Source: an uncultured Eubacteriales bacterium (lineage in GTDB: Bacteria > Bacillota > Clostridia > Oscillospirales > Acutalibacteraceae). Taken from it: 64,000 nt of DNA. Shown in pieces: positions 41,010 to 48,981 of this stretch. Both the position numbers and the translations under genes were made by a program. Each line of letters opens with the position of its first letter. The stretch's first letter is position 1. The DNA is taken from positions 62,001-126,000 of the forward strand of contig CATONX010000002.1 in assembly GCA_951801675.1 (NCBI GenBank), written 5' to 3'. The notes below the pieces were generated by a model. It saw only the letters and a program-made list of their open reading frames with translations. It searched no databases and was not told the DNA's origin.

Positions 41010-43358
41010 TTAGATTTGTTCCATTTCTCCCGTGCCGGTGCCCAGCGAATGCTTTTTCCGGTCCCGCACCTCGGCGGCCTTCGCGTCGTTAAACCGGTCG
41101 AGAGTGCCCACCAGATAGCCGGTGATGCGGCGGATGCGCTCAAAGTTAGGATTTCCGTCCCCTTCCTTGCGGCCGCACTTGGGGCAGGTGTCCCCAATGA
41201 TGCCGGTAAATCCGCAGACCGGGTCCCGGTCCACCGGATGGTTGACCGAGCCGTACCCGATGCCGGATTCCTTCATGCACCGTACCACCGATTCAAAGGC
41301 CTCCAGGTTCTCACAGGGATCGCCGTCGAGCTCCACATAGGTAATGTGCCCGCCGTTGGTAAGCGCGTGATAGGGTGCCTCCAGACGGATTTTATCGAAG
41401 GCGGAAATGTCATAGTACACCGGGACGTGGAACGAGTTGGTATAATACTCCCGGTCGGTAACCCCTTCGATGACGCCGTAGCGCTCCCGGTCCATCCGGA
41501 CAAAGCGGCCCGACAGGCCCTCGGCGGGGGTGGCGATCAGGGAGAAGTTCAGGCCGTACTGCTTGGTGGCCTCATCCATCCTCCGGCGCATGTACCCGAC
41601 GATGTCCAGCCCCAGGTTCTGCGCTTCTTTGGACTCGCCGTGGTGCTTGCCGGTCAAAGCCTTGAGGGCTTCGGCCAGGCCGATGAAGCCTAAGGTCAGC
41701 GTGCCGTGCTTGAGCACCTCCCGCACGTAATCCTCCGGACCCAGCTTGTCCGCATCAATCCAGATGCCCTGGCCCATGAGGAAGGGATAGTTTTTCACCT
41801 TCTTGTTGGCCTGCAGCTCGAACCGTTCGAGAAGCTGGCGGATGATCAGATCGATCTTGCGGTCCAGGTCCTCAAAGAACATGTCCACATTTCCGTGGGC
41901 GCGGATGGCCAGGCGGGGAAGGTTTACCGACGTAAAGGACAGATTGCCCCGGCCGTTGACGATTTCACGGGAGGGGTCAAAGGAATTTGCCATGACCCGG
42001 GTGCGGCAGCCCATGTAGGCCACCTCCGTCTCCGGATGGCCCTCCTGGTAGTATTGCAGGTTGAAGGGTGCGTCGAGAAACGAGAAGTTCGGAAACAGGC
42101 GCTTGGCGCTTACCCGGCAGGCCAGCTTGAACAGATCGTAGTTGGGCTCGCCCGGGTTATAGTTGACGCCTTCCTTGACTTTGAAGATGTGAATGGGGAA
42201 AATAGGAGTCTCTCCGTTGCCGAGACCCGCCTCGGTAGCCAGCAGCACGTTTCGGATGACCATGCGGCCTTCCGGCGATGTGTCCAGCCCATAGTTGATG
42301 GAGCTGAAGGGAATCTGCGCACCGGCGCGGGAATGCATGGTGTTGAGGTTATGAACAAAGGCCTCCATGGCCTGGTAGGTGGCCCGGTCGGTTTCCGCCA
42401 CCGCGTGCTTTAAAGCGAACTTCTGGCACTTCTTCGCCGCGTCTTCCCCCACCACTTCGCTCAAAAGCGGGAGTTCCGCTTCGCAGTAGCCGTTGTCGTT
42501 GGCAAGGACAGGGGAGAGCCCCTCTTGAGCCTGTACCGTCTCCAGAAGCTTTTTCGCCACCGGCTCGCCGCTTTCCACATCGGTGAGCATTTCAATGGCT
42601 CTGGCCAAGTTCTGCCGGTAGATGCGCCGATAGGTCTTGGCCACCCCCTTGGCCATGCCGTAGTCGAAGTTGGGGATGGACTGGCCGCCGTGCTGGTCGT
42701 TCTGGTTGGACTGAATGGCGATGCACGCCAGCGCCGAATAGCTGGCGATGTCGTTGGGTTCCCGCAGATAGCCGTGGCCGGTGGAGAAGCCGCCTTCGAA
42801 CAGCTTCTCAATATCGATCTGGCAGCAGGTAGTGGTGAGCATTAAAAAGTCCAGGTCGTGGATGTGAATGTCCCCTTCCCGGTGGGCTCTCGCGTGCTCC
42901 GGATGCAGCACATACATCTCGTAGAACTGCTTGGCCCCTTCCGAGCCGTACTTGAGCATGGTGCCCATGGCCGTGTCCCCGTCGATGTTGGCGTTTTCCC
43001 GCTTGATGTTGTTCTCCCGGGACTCTTTGAAGGTTAAGTCCTCATAGGTTTTCATCAGCCGGGTGTTCATCTCCCGCACCCGGGTGCGTTCCGCCCGGTA
43101 GAGAATGTATTCCTTCGCAGTGCGGGAATGGCCGTTTTCAATCAGGACCTTTTCCACCACATCCTGAATCTGTTCCACGGAGGGTTCCGTCAGATGCAAC
43201 ACATGGTCCATATACCCCACGACTTCATTGGCAAGCTCGATGGCTTCCTCCTTCGACTTGCCGCCGGTCACCTGAAAAGCCTTGTAGATCGCTTCGGATA
43301 TTTTGTCCATATTCAGCGGGACTTTGCGCCCGTCCCGCTTGATGATGGTTGTAATCAT
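41010..43358 (-). CDS. nrdD: Anaerobic (class III) ribonucleoside-triphosphate reductase
   Basis: 782 residues. Makes deoxynucleotides with a glycyl radical, oxygen-sensitive, so a marker of anaerobic life. An ATP-cone allosteric domain covers about residues 1-95 (IIKRDGRKVPLNMDKISEAI); the C-terminal zinc site is CGFTG...CPKCG and the glycyl-radical loop is RRITGYLVGTLDRFNDAK. The active-site cysteine region is TTCCQIDI and further Cys in YMGCRTRV. The start ATG at 43358 has GGAGGGTG upstream. The promoter carries two NrdR-type boxes. Confidence 0.97.
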   Translation of the reverse strand: MITTIIKRDGRKVPLNMDKISEAIYKAFQVTGGKSKEEAIELANEVVGYMDHVLHLTEPSVEQIQDVVEKVLIENGHSRTAKEYILYRAERTRVREMNTRLMKTYEDLTFKESRENNIKRENANIDGDTAMGTMLKYGSEGAKQFYEMYVLHPEHARAHREGDIHIHDLDFLMLTTTCCQIDIEKLFEGGFSTGHGYLREPNDIASYSALACIAIQSNQNDQHGGQSIPNFDYGMAKGVAKTYRRIYRQNLARAIEMLTDVESGEPVAKKLLETVQAQEGLSPVLANDNGYCEAELPLLSEVVGEDAAKKCQKFALKHAVAETDRATYQAMEAFVHNLNTMHSRAGAQIPFSSINYGLDTSPEGRMVIRNVLLATEAGLGNGETPIFPIHIFKVKEGVNYNPGEPNYDLFKLACRVSAKRLFPNFSFLDAPFNLQYYQEGHPETEVAYMGCRTRVMANSFDPSREIVNGRGNLSFTSVNLPRLAIRAHGNVDMFFEDLDRKIDLIIRQLLERFELQANKKVKNYPFLMGQGIWIDADKLGPEDYVREVLKHGTLTLGFIGLAEALKALTGKHHGESKEAQNLGLDIVGYMRRRMDEATKQYGLNFSLIATPAEGLSGRFVRMDRERYGVIEGVTDREYYTNSFHVPVYYDISAFDKIRLEAPYHALTNGGHITYVELDGDPCENLEAFESVVRCMKESGIGYGSVNHPVDRDPVCGFTGIIGDTCPKCGRKEGDGNPNFERIRRITGYLVGTLDRFNDAKAAEVRDRKKHSLGTGTGEMEQI

Positions 43359-43371
43359 GGGACACCCTCCT

Positions 43372-43387
43372 ACACAATATCTTGTAT
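43372..43387. promoter_or_regulatory. NrdR box 1
   Basis: ACACAATATCTTGTAT agrees closely with the NrdR consensus (acaCwAtATaTwGtgt). It lies 14 bases upstream of the nrdD start codon. Confidence 0.75.
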
Positions 43388-43402
43388 TCTTTGTTGCGAG
43401 TA

Positions 43403-43418
43403 GGACTAATTATAGAGC
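43403..43418. promoter_or_regulatory. NrdR box 2 (weaker)
   Basis: GGACTAATTATAGAGC keeps most invariant consensus positions (C4, A6, T9, T11, G13). It starts exactly 31 bases from box 1, about three helical turns, the usual spacing of NrdR box pairs, and it overlaps the -10 box. Confidence 0.6.
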
Positions 43419-43437
43419 ATATATAGAAGGGTGTCAA
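43409..43437 (-). promoter_or_regulatory. nrdDG promoter
   Basis: On the minus strand TTGACA (43432-43437), 17 bases, TATAAT (43409-43414): full consensus, with the NrdR boxes over and downstream of the -10. Confidence 0.92.
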
Positions 43438-43465
43438 GACAAAATCTCCCGTTGCAGGTGAAAAA

Positions 43466-43588
43466 TCAATCGACCAAACTTGTCATTTTTTGCACCAAAC
43501 GGGAAGTTGCACTAGGGTATCCGTTTCCTTGTTGGGCCAAGGAATCCATGGCCTGTACTGGAGTGCCTGTTTCACCAAATTTGTCCAT
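43466..43588 (-). CDS. Possible 40-residue open frame, unproven
   Basis: ATG at 43586-43588 to TGA at 43466-43468. The predicted peptide (MDKFGETGTPVQAMDSLAQQ..., ending MTSLVD) has balanced composition, but there is no ribosome site and no promoter of its own. It lies between the terminator of the 1.28-kb unit and the nrdD promoter. It may be a gene fragment. Confidence 0.2.
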   Translation of the reverse strand: MDKFGETGTPVQAMDSLAQQGNGYPSATSRLVQKMTSLVD

Positions 43589-43660
43589 TTGAGCGGCTTT
43601 TTAGAAGAGGCCTGAGAAGAGAAAGATAACCTCTAGCGCATTCTCTTCGCAGAACAAGGC

Positions 43661-43707
43661 AAAAAAACAAGCTGGCTTCCATTGCATTGCGTCAATGAAA
43701 GCCAGCT
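43661..43707 (-). terminator. Terminator of the 1.28-kb non-coding unit
   Basis: On the minus strand AGCTGGCTTTCATTG (43707-43693) pairs with CAATGGAAGCCAGCT (43684-43670), then TTGTTTTTTT. One pair (43698 with 43680) is U-G in the minus-strand RNA but A-C on the plus strand, which supports the minus direction. Confidence 0.85.
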
Positions 43708-44941
43708 AACTTATTGAGTTGTTAATAACGTTTCTCTCCAATTCCTACAAATATTCGAAAAACAAAAATCCTTTTGCAGAACCTGCAACCTTGGATCTTG
43801 AACCAATCGCCAAACTGATTTGAATGCTGGACCTTGCTTGCTGCGTTCCTCTTTTTCTCAAAAGCAATTCCCATTGAACCTGCAAAATGCAGAGAATTCT
43901 CTTTCCATGTCGCTTCTCCCGCGCTTACACCTGAACATACGCCGTTTCTTTTTCAAAGAATACCGGACTTCGCAGTCAGTCTTCTCAGCAAGCCGTTCGT
44001 CTTTCGAGGTTCGTTCCTCTGCACCTTCTGCCTAACGACGGTAACACACCTTATTCTGTGTTGTCTGCATCCTCAAGCGACCGCTTCCGGTCAAGCTTGA
44101 AGGGATTACCCAAACCGGGTTTCTGCATAAGGGTTAACATCAATGAAACAGGAGAGAGAACCGTCCCTTCGCAAGAAAACGGGAGTCATTTTGCTGCGCG
44201 TCTCTTGAGGACGGTATCCGACCCGATACCGGTTTCCTCCAAAGGCGCAAGACCAATTGGACATTGCCTCGTGCGCTGCGCGTACCTATGGCACATGGAT
44301 CGAAACTCTTACTCCGAACTACATCCTCGGAGCTTCTTCCAAATCACTTTACTGTTTGAGAAAAGAACGTTGGGGACTATCTGTTTTCTGGAGCACAAGC
44401 TGTCCGGATACCCGAAAATTTGCATTCAGTTCACCAAATGTTGAAATGGCAGCTCATTTCCCATTTCCACGTTTCTTTGCTGTTTATCGGATCCGTTTAC
44501 TAAAGAACGCTGCTTTTCTTACGAAAAAACGCATACAAACGGATTTCTTATACATACCGACCTGGGGATGAACACCACAATACCCGATATGCCTTCGGCA
44601 GTCAAACCTCTCTGAACCGGAACAAAACGGAATGAATTGGGAAAAGCATTGCCTGGTAACAACGGAACCCTCATAGACGTCTTCTTTTATGGAACACGCA
44701 ATAGGTTTCTGCCGATTTCTGCAACTGCCTCTTCATCCCCGCAAACACTTTCCTGTTTTCGAAAGATATTTGCTATACGCCTTCAAAGGGGAAACTGTCG
44801 ATCCGATAAATGCGATACATAGAACGATGCTTCCAGATTACATTCTATCCCTCGCAAAAGCAACTCCAAAGATTCGGGCGATTGAACCGTGATCCGCGGT
44901 AGCTTCTGCGGCTTCCTCACACCACATTGGAATCACCTCCT
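43661..44941 (-). ncRNA. Candidate large structured non-coding RNA, about 1.28 kb
   Basis: This stretch has a consensus promoter (44948-44975) at one end and a strong terminator (43661-43707) at the other, but no believable protein in any frame: minus-strand frames are broken by many stops, and the plus-strand frames (up to 128 codons) overlap each other and lack ribosome sites. It is visibly less GC-rich than its neighbours. Local hairpins: 44073-44100 (11 bp, GAAG loop), 44212-44231 (7 bp), 43947-43961 (6 bp), and a TTGCAG/CTGCAA hairpin near 43772-43786. CAATCGCC near the 5' end (44884-44877) can pair with GGCGATTG near the 3' end (43811-43804), as in large ornate RNAs that close on themselves. 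The 5' end carries AGGAGGTGATT and a 29-codon frame (44838-44927). Alternative: a decayed gene. Confidence 0.5.
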
Positions 44942-44947
44942 GTCTTT

Positions 44948-44975
44948 ATTATATGCAATCTTGGGAAAATGTCAA
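44948..44975 (-). promoter_or_regulatory. Promoter of the 1.28-kb non-coding unit
   Basis: On the minus strand TTGACA (44970-44975), a 16-base spacer, TATAAT (44948-44953). Expected start near 44941, right at an AGGAGGTGATT sequence (44941-44931). Confidence 0.88.
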
Positions 44976-45106
44976 GTATTTTTGGTGAAAAACTTTTAAA
45001 AAAATATAAAAATTTCGTTACAAATACCGATAGTTCGGATTTTTTTGCTTTTGCTTCTTATTTATGCCGTTTGCGGCTCAAATATGTTTGATTTTCGAAA
45101 TTCAAT

Positions 45107-45146
45107 GAAAAGACGCTCCCGCCGGTAGAACCCGGCAGGAGCGTCT
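45107..45146 (-). terminator. ychF terminator
   Basis: AGACGCTCC (45111-45119) with GGAGCGTCT (45138-45146), continued by CGCCGG/CCGGCA pairing inside. On the minus strand TTTT follows. Confidence 0.85.
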
Positions 45147-45167
45147 GCGTCTTTCTCTTGTGGGAAG

Positions 45168-46262
45168 CTATACGTTGAAGCGGAACAGCACCACGTCACC
45201 GTCGTGCATCACATACTCCTTGCCCTCCGAGCGTACCAGCCCCTTCTCCTTTGCAGCCGCCATGGAGCCGCAGGCTACCAGATCATCGTAGGAGACGATT
45301 TCCGCCCGGATAAAGCCCCGCTCAAAGTCGGTGTGAATCTTGCCCGCCGCCTGTGGCGCCTTGGTTCCTTTTGTGATGGTCCAGGCTCGCACCTCTTGGG
45401 GCCCCGCCGTCAGGTAGGAAATGAGCCCCAGCAGATGGTAGCTCTTGCGGATGAGCCGGTCAAGACCGGAGTCATTAAGCCCCATGTCGGACAGAAAGAG
45501 TGCCTTTTCCTCCGGCTCCATCCCGGAGATCTCCGCCTCAATTTCCGCACAGATGGGCAGAACCTCCGCGTCCTCCGCCTTGGCGATTTCCTCCACCGCC
45601 GCGTAATGGGGATTGTCCGACAAAGTTCCCTTAAAGTCGTTCTCGCTCAGGTTTGCCGCGTAAATCACCGGCTTATTGGTCAGCAGGGCCACGGAGGAAA
45701 GAATCTCAGCCTCCTCCGGCGTGCAGGCTACACTCCGGGCGGGACGCCCCTCCTCCAGCTCGGCGGCTACCCGAGAGAGAAACTCCGCCTCGGCAAGATA
45801 GGATTTGTCTCCCTTGGCGAGCTTTTTGGCCTTGTCGATGCGCCGCTCCAGCATCTCCAGGTCGGAGAAAATCAACTCTAGGTTGATGGTTTCGATGTCC
45901 CGTTTGGGGTCCACACTGCCGTCCACATGCACGATGTCGTCGTTTTCAAAGCAGCGTACCACGTGCACCACCGCGTCTACCTCCCGGATGTTGGCCAGAA
46001 ACTTGTTTCCCAGACCTTCTCCCTTGGACGCGCCCCGTACCAGGCCCGCAATGTCCACGAATTCGATGACCGCCGGCGTGTATTTTTCCGGGTGGTACAT
46101 GTCCGCCAATACGTCCAGCCGCTTGTCCGGCACCGCCACCACGCCCACATTTGGCTCAATGGTGCAAAAAGGATAATTGGCGCTCTGTGCGCCGGCGTTG
46201 GTAATGGCGTTGAACAGCGTGCTTTTGCCTACATTGGGCAGGCCGACAATTCCCAGTTTCAT
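45168..46262 (-). CDS. ychF: Redox-regulated ATPase/GTPase YchF (Obg family)
   Basis: 364 residues, universal YchF/OLA1 size. G1 GLPNVGKST, switch/G3 DIAGLVRGASKGEGLGNKFL (the family lacks the catalytic Gln), G4 region NLSENDF as the ATP-preferring variant, and a C-terminal TGS domain with TITKGTKAPQAAGKIHTDFE, FIRAEIVSYDDL. It hydrolyses ATP and associates with ribosomes. The start is the ATG at 46260-46262; the frame is open 13 codons upstream without a site. Confidence 0.96.
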   Translation of the reverse strand: MKLGIVGLPNVGKSTLFNAITNAGAQSANYPFCTIEPNVGVVAVPDKRLDVLADMYHPEKYTPAVIEFVDIAGLVRGASKGEGLGNKFLANIREVDAVVHVVRCFENDDIVHVDGSVDPKRDIETINLELIFSDLEMLERRIDKAKKLAKGDKSYLAEAEFLSRVAAELEEGRPARSVACTPEEAEILSSVALLTNKPVIYAANLSENDFKGTLSDNPHYAAVEEIAKAEDAEVLPICAEIEAEISGMEPEEKALFLSDMGLNDSGLDRLIRKSYHLLGLISYLTAGPQEVRAWTITKGTKAPQAAGKIHTDFERGFIRAEIVSYDDLVACGSMAAAKEKGLVRSEGKEYVMHDGDVVLFRFNV

Positions 46263-46306
46263 TTGTATTCCAAGTCCTTTCCTTCTGACAAATCGATACA
46301 TAATTT

Positions 46307-46335
46307 ATTATACCGGCTCGAAGGCTCGAAGGCAA
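46307..46335 (-). promoter_or_regulatory. ychF promoter
   Basis: On the minus strand TTGCCT (46330-46335), 17 bases, TATAAT (46307-46312). The spacer contains a tandem copy of the 8-mer GGCTCGAA. Confidence 0.7.
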
Positions 46336-46413
46336 GTTTTTTCCCGGAGAAGGATAAATTTAGGCGTCTGTTTCCTGATCTGGAAAAAATTTCGGAAAAA
46401 CTGAAAAAGAAAC

Positions 46414-46442
46414 TTGTTTTAAGGGAAAAAATGTTCTATAAT
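46414..46442 (+). promoter_or_regulatory. Promoter of the 74-residue XRE gene
   Basis: TTGTTT (46414-46419), 17 bases, TATAAT (46437-46442). The leader is about 100 bases. Confidence 0.7.
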
Positions 46443-46548
46443 ACAATCAAGGTGAATAAATTTCACAAATTTTTTATGAGATTGATGCCGACCTGCGGTA
46501 AAAGCCGAACAGCCGCTTTTCCGCAAGGCGGATAATAGGAGGGAGCAT

Positions 46549-46773
46549 ATGCCGATTATTGTAAATTTGGATGTCATGATGGCAAGACGAAAAATTGGGC
46601 TGACGGAGCTTTCCCAGCGTGTGGGGATCACTCTTGCGAACCTTTCGATCCTCAAAAACAACAAGGCAAGGGCAGTGCGGTTTTCCACGTTGGAAACCAT
46701 CTGCCGAGAGCTCAAATGCCAGCCGGGTGATATTTTGCAATATGTGGAGGATAAGTCGGAAATCTGGGATTGA
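46549..46773 (+). CDS. Small XRE-family regulator (Cro-like)
   Basis: 74 residues, start behind AGGAGGG. A lone helix-turn-helix of the HTH_26/YozG type: VNLDVMMARRKIGLTELSQR, then ITLANLSILKNNKARAVRFS and LETICRELKCQPGDILQYV. It is monocistronic with its own promoter and terminator, divergent from ychF. Targets unknown. Different subfamily from the pair at 39.5-40.0 kb; same broad type as the regulator in the element at 52527. Confidence 0.88.
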   Translation: MPIIVNLDVMMARRKIGLTELSQRVGITLANLSILKNNKARAVRFSTLETICRELKCQPGDILQYVEDKSEIWD

Positions 46774-46791
46774 AAGCGAATTCCTCTGAGT

Positions 46792-46842
46792 GCGGCAAAA
46801 CGGAAAGGGATGGATTCTTCTTTCTGTTTTGCCGCGTTTTTT
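46792..46842 (+). terminator. Terminator of the XRE gene
   Basis: GCGGCAAAACGGAAAG (46792-46807) pairs with CTTTCTGTTTTGCCGC (46820-46835), one mismatch, then GTTTTTT. Confidence 0.9.
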
Positions 46843-46938
46843 CGCTCGAGGCAGCTGCTTAGACAAGAGAATAGGCTTTTTGACTAAAAACTACGGCCAA
46901 AAAACCGCCGATTTGTCCGGCCGCCCGGGCGGCGGCAC

Positions 46939-46967
46939 TTGCGCAACTGCCCGGCTCTGATTATAAT
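46939..46967 (+). promoter_or_regulatory. Promoter of the IscU-like/GGGtGRT pair
   Basis: TTGCGC (46939-46944), 17 bases, TATAAT (46962-46967). The leader to 47082 is about 110 bases. Confidence 0.75.
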
Positions 46968-47081
46968 AGGAGAAGTATACGCGCAAGCCGCAGTCCATTT
47001 GTTCTGAAAGGGACAAGCTGCCCTTTCATCTCCAGGTAAGGCAGAAAAGCGTTCGTATTTACAACCGAAAGGAGTACCGCT

Positions 47082-47774
47082 ATGAATTATTCCCGCGAAG
47101 TGGAAAACATGTGTGTCGTCGCAAAAGGTCCTCATCATGGTCCGGCTCCCATCCCGGAAGAGGGAAAGTGGGTCAAGGCCTATGAAATTAAGGACATCTC
47201 CGGTTTAAGCCACGGTATTGGCTGGTGCGCGCCCCAGCAGGGCACCTGCAAGCTGACCCTCAATGTCAAGGATGGTATCGTTGAGGAGGCGCTGGTGGAG
47301 ACCATCGGCTGTTCCGGCATGACTCATTCGGCCGCTATGGCCGCCGAGATTCTGCCCGGCAAGACCCTTTTGGAATGCTTAAACACCGACTTGGTGTGCG
47401 ACGCCATCAACGTGGCCATGCGTGAAATCTTCAAGCAGCTGGCCTATGGTCGTTCCCAGACTGCGTTTTCTGAGGGCGGCCTGCCTGTCGGCGCCGGTCT
47501 TGAGGATCTGGGCAAGGGCCTTCGTTCCCAGGTGGGTACCATGTATTCCACCCGCGCCAAGGGCGTGCGTTTCATGGAAATGGCGGAAGGCTATGTCCTT
47601 TCCATCGCGCTGGACGAAAATGACGAGGTGATCGGCTACAAGTTCGTGCGCCTGGGCAAGATGCTCGAGGACATCCGTCACGGCGTTGCCCCGAACGAGG
47701 CGTATGAAAAGAACATCGGTCAGTACGGCCGGTACGACAACGCCGCCAAGTACATCGACCCGCGTGAGGAATAA
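47082..47774 (+). CDS. Iron-sulfur cluster assembly scaffold-like protein (IscU/NifU_N type)
   Basis: 230 residues, longer than IscU (about 130). The core holds IscU-type cysteines: GWCAPQQGTC and ETIGCSGMTHSAAMAAE, resembling the family's cluster ligands, and a third Cys in DLVCDAINVAM. N- and C-terminal extensions are specific to this group. It is the standard partner of the GGGtGRT protein, 21 bases downstream, in many anaerobic Firmicutes. Cluster assembly is inferred from homology; no cysteine desulfurase is adjacent. Ribosome site AAAGGAG. Confidence 0.85.
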   Translation: MNYSREVENMCVVAKGPHHGPAPIPEEGKWVKAYEIKDISGLSHGIGWCAPQQGTCKLTLNVKDGIVEEALVETIGCSGMTHSAAMAAEILPGKTLLECLNTDLVCDAINVAMREIFKQLAYGRSQTAFSEGGLPVGAGLEDLGKGLRSQVGTMYSTRAKGVRFMEMAEGYVLSIALDENDEVIGYKFVRLGKMLEDIRHGVAPNEAYEKNIGQYGRYDNAAKYIDPREE

Positions 47775-47795
47775 GAGAGAAGGAGGACAACCCAC

Positions 47796-48803
47796 ATGGC
47801 AAACGAGGTAATGTTTGAAGGCAAAGAAAGACGCATACAAAAGATCGAAAAGTGTCTTGCGGAATATGGAATCGCCAGCTTGGAAGAGGCCCGTGAGCTT
47901 TGCGTGAGCAAGGGCTTTGACCCGGGCGCCATTGTCAAGGATGTTCAGCCCATCGCGTTTGAAAACGCCGCATGGGCGTATACGCTTGGCTGCGCGGTGG
48001 CGGTCAAGAAGGGCTGCAAGTCCGCGGCGGACGCGGCGGAAGCCATCGGCATCGGCCTGCAGGCGTTCTGCATCCCCGGCTCGGTGGCCGAGCAGAGAAA
48101 CGTGGGCCAGGGCCACGGCAACCTGGGCGCCATGCTCCTCAGAGAAGAGACCAAATGCTTCGCCTTCTTGGCGGGCCATGAGTCCTTCGCGGCGGCGGAA
48201 GGCGCCATCGGCATCGCCCGCACCGCAAACAAGGTGCGCAAGGATCCCCTGCGTGTCATCCTCAACGGTCTGGGCAAGGATGCCGCCTATATCATTTCGA
48301 GAATCAACGGCTTCACCTTTGTGGAAACCGATTATGATTTCTATACCGGCGAGCTGAAAATCGTCAGCGAAAAGCCTTTCTCCGAGGGCGAGCGTGCTAA
48401 GGTTAAGTGCTACGGCGCCAACGACGTGCTCGAGGGCGTGGCTATCATGAAGCACGAAGGCGTGGACGTGTCCATCACCGGCAACTCCACCAACCCCACC
48501 CGTTTCCAGCACCTGGTGGCGGGTACCTATAAAAAGTGGGCCAATGAGAACGGCGTGAAGTACTTCTCAGTGGCTTCCGGCGGCGGAACCGGACGCACCC
48601 TGCATCCGGATAACATGGCGGCGGGCCCGGCTTCCTACGGCCTGACCGACTCCATGGGCCGCATGCACGGCGACGCCCAGTTCGCGGGCTCTTCCTCTGT
48701 GCCGGCGCACGTGGAAATGATGGGCCTCATCGGCATGGGCAACAACCCCATGGTCGGGGCTACTGTGGCCTGCGCGGTGGCGGTGCAGGAGAGCTTTAAA
48801 TAA
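47796..48803 (+). CDS. GGGtGRT protein
   Basis: 335 residues, named for the invariant motif, here SVASGGGTGRTLHPDNMAAG near residue 265. Function unknown; it is typically paired with an IscU-like protein, as here. Ribosome site AAGGAGG. Its last 23 or so codons were supplied by the integrated element: GNNPMVGATVACAVAVQESF here, against ...VAVEEAMK encoded at 61023-61091, which is the original gene end. So the protein stays full length after integration, with only the last few residues changed. Confidence 0.92.
   Translation: MANEVMFEGKERRIQKIEKCLAEYGIASLEEARELCVSKGFDPGAIVKDVQPIAFENAAWAYTLGCAVAVKKGCKSAADAAEAIGIGLQAFCIPGSVAEQRNVGQGHGNLGAMLLREETKCFAFLAGHESFAAAEGAIGIARTANKVRKDPLRVILNGLGKDAAYIISRINGFTFVETDYDFYTGELKIVSEKPFSEGERAKVKCYGANDVLEGVAIMKHEGVDVSITGNSTNPTRFQHLVAGTYKKWANENGVKYFSVASGGGTGRTLHPDNMAAGPASYGLTDSMGRMHGDAQFAGSSSVPAHVEMMGLIGMGNNPMVGATVACAVAVQESFK
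48736..48757 (+). repeat. Left attachment core (attL)
   Basis: TGGGCAACAACCCCATGGTC plus GG, inside the GGGtGRT coding sequence; identical to 61024-61045. Homology continues for about 35 bases with third-position changes. Confidence 0.85.
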
Positions 48804-48835
48804 GGCGCGAGGGCGCATAAATACTGGATTTTTTT

Positions 48836-48879
48836 AAAGAGAAGGCTTCCTGAGCGATTGCTCAGGAAGCCTTCTCTTT
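48836..48879. terminator. Bidirectional terminator between GGGtGRT and the integrase
   Basis: A 20-bp perfect stem (48836-48855 with 48860-48879), loop GATT. Preceded by T's and A's and brought in by the element, since the native terminator is at 61107. Confidence 0.85.
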
Positions 48880-48896
48880 CGCCCGAAAATGGGCTT

Positions 48897-48916
48897 TGTG
48901 TACCGTTTGTGTACCA
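48897..48916. repeat. Left arm-type site candidate
   Basis: TGTGTACCGTTTGTGTACCA, itself two copies of TGTGTACC. It matches 60856-60875 at 18 of 20 bases; likely integrase or excisionase arm binding. Confidence 0.55.
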
Positions 48917-48981
48917 GCTTTTTGGTGCAAAACAGCAGTTGAAATACAAATCCAACGATAAGTTCTACGTATATCTCCGCG

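Noticed and set aside
43820..44892. Several plus-strand frames of 60-128 codons between nrdD and ychF
   Set aside because: They overlap one another in different frames, lack ribosome sites and promoters, have Cys/Phe/Ser-rich low-quality composition, and run against a strong minus-strand transcription unit.
44931..44940. AATCACCTCC resembling the 16S rRNA 3' end
   Set aside because: Neighbouring bases do not match 16S rRNA; read on the minus strand it is a Shine-Dalgarno sequence at the start of the candidate RNA.
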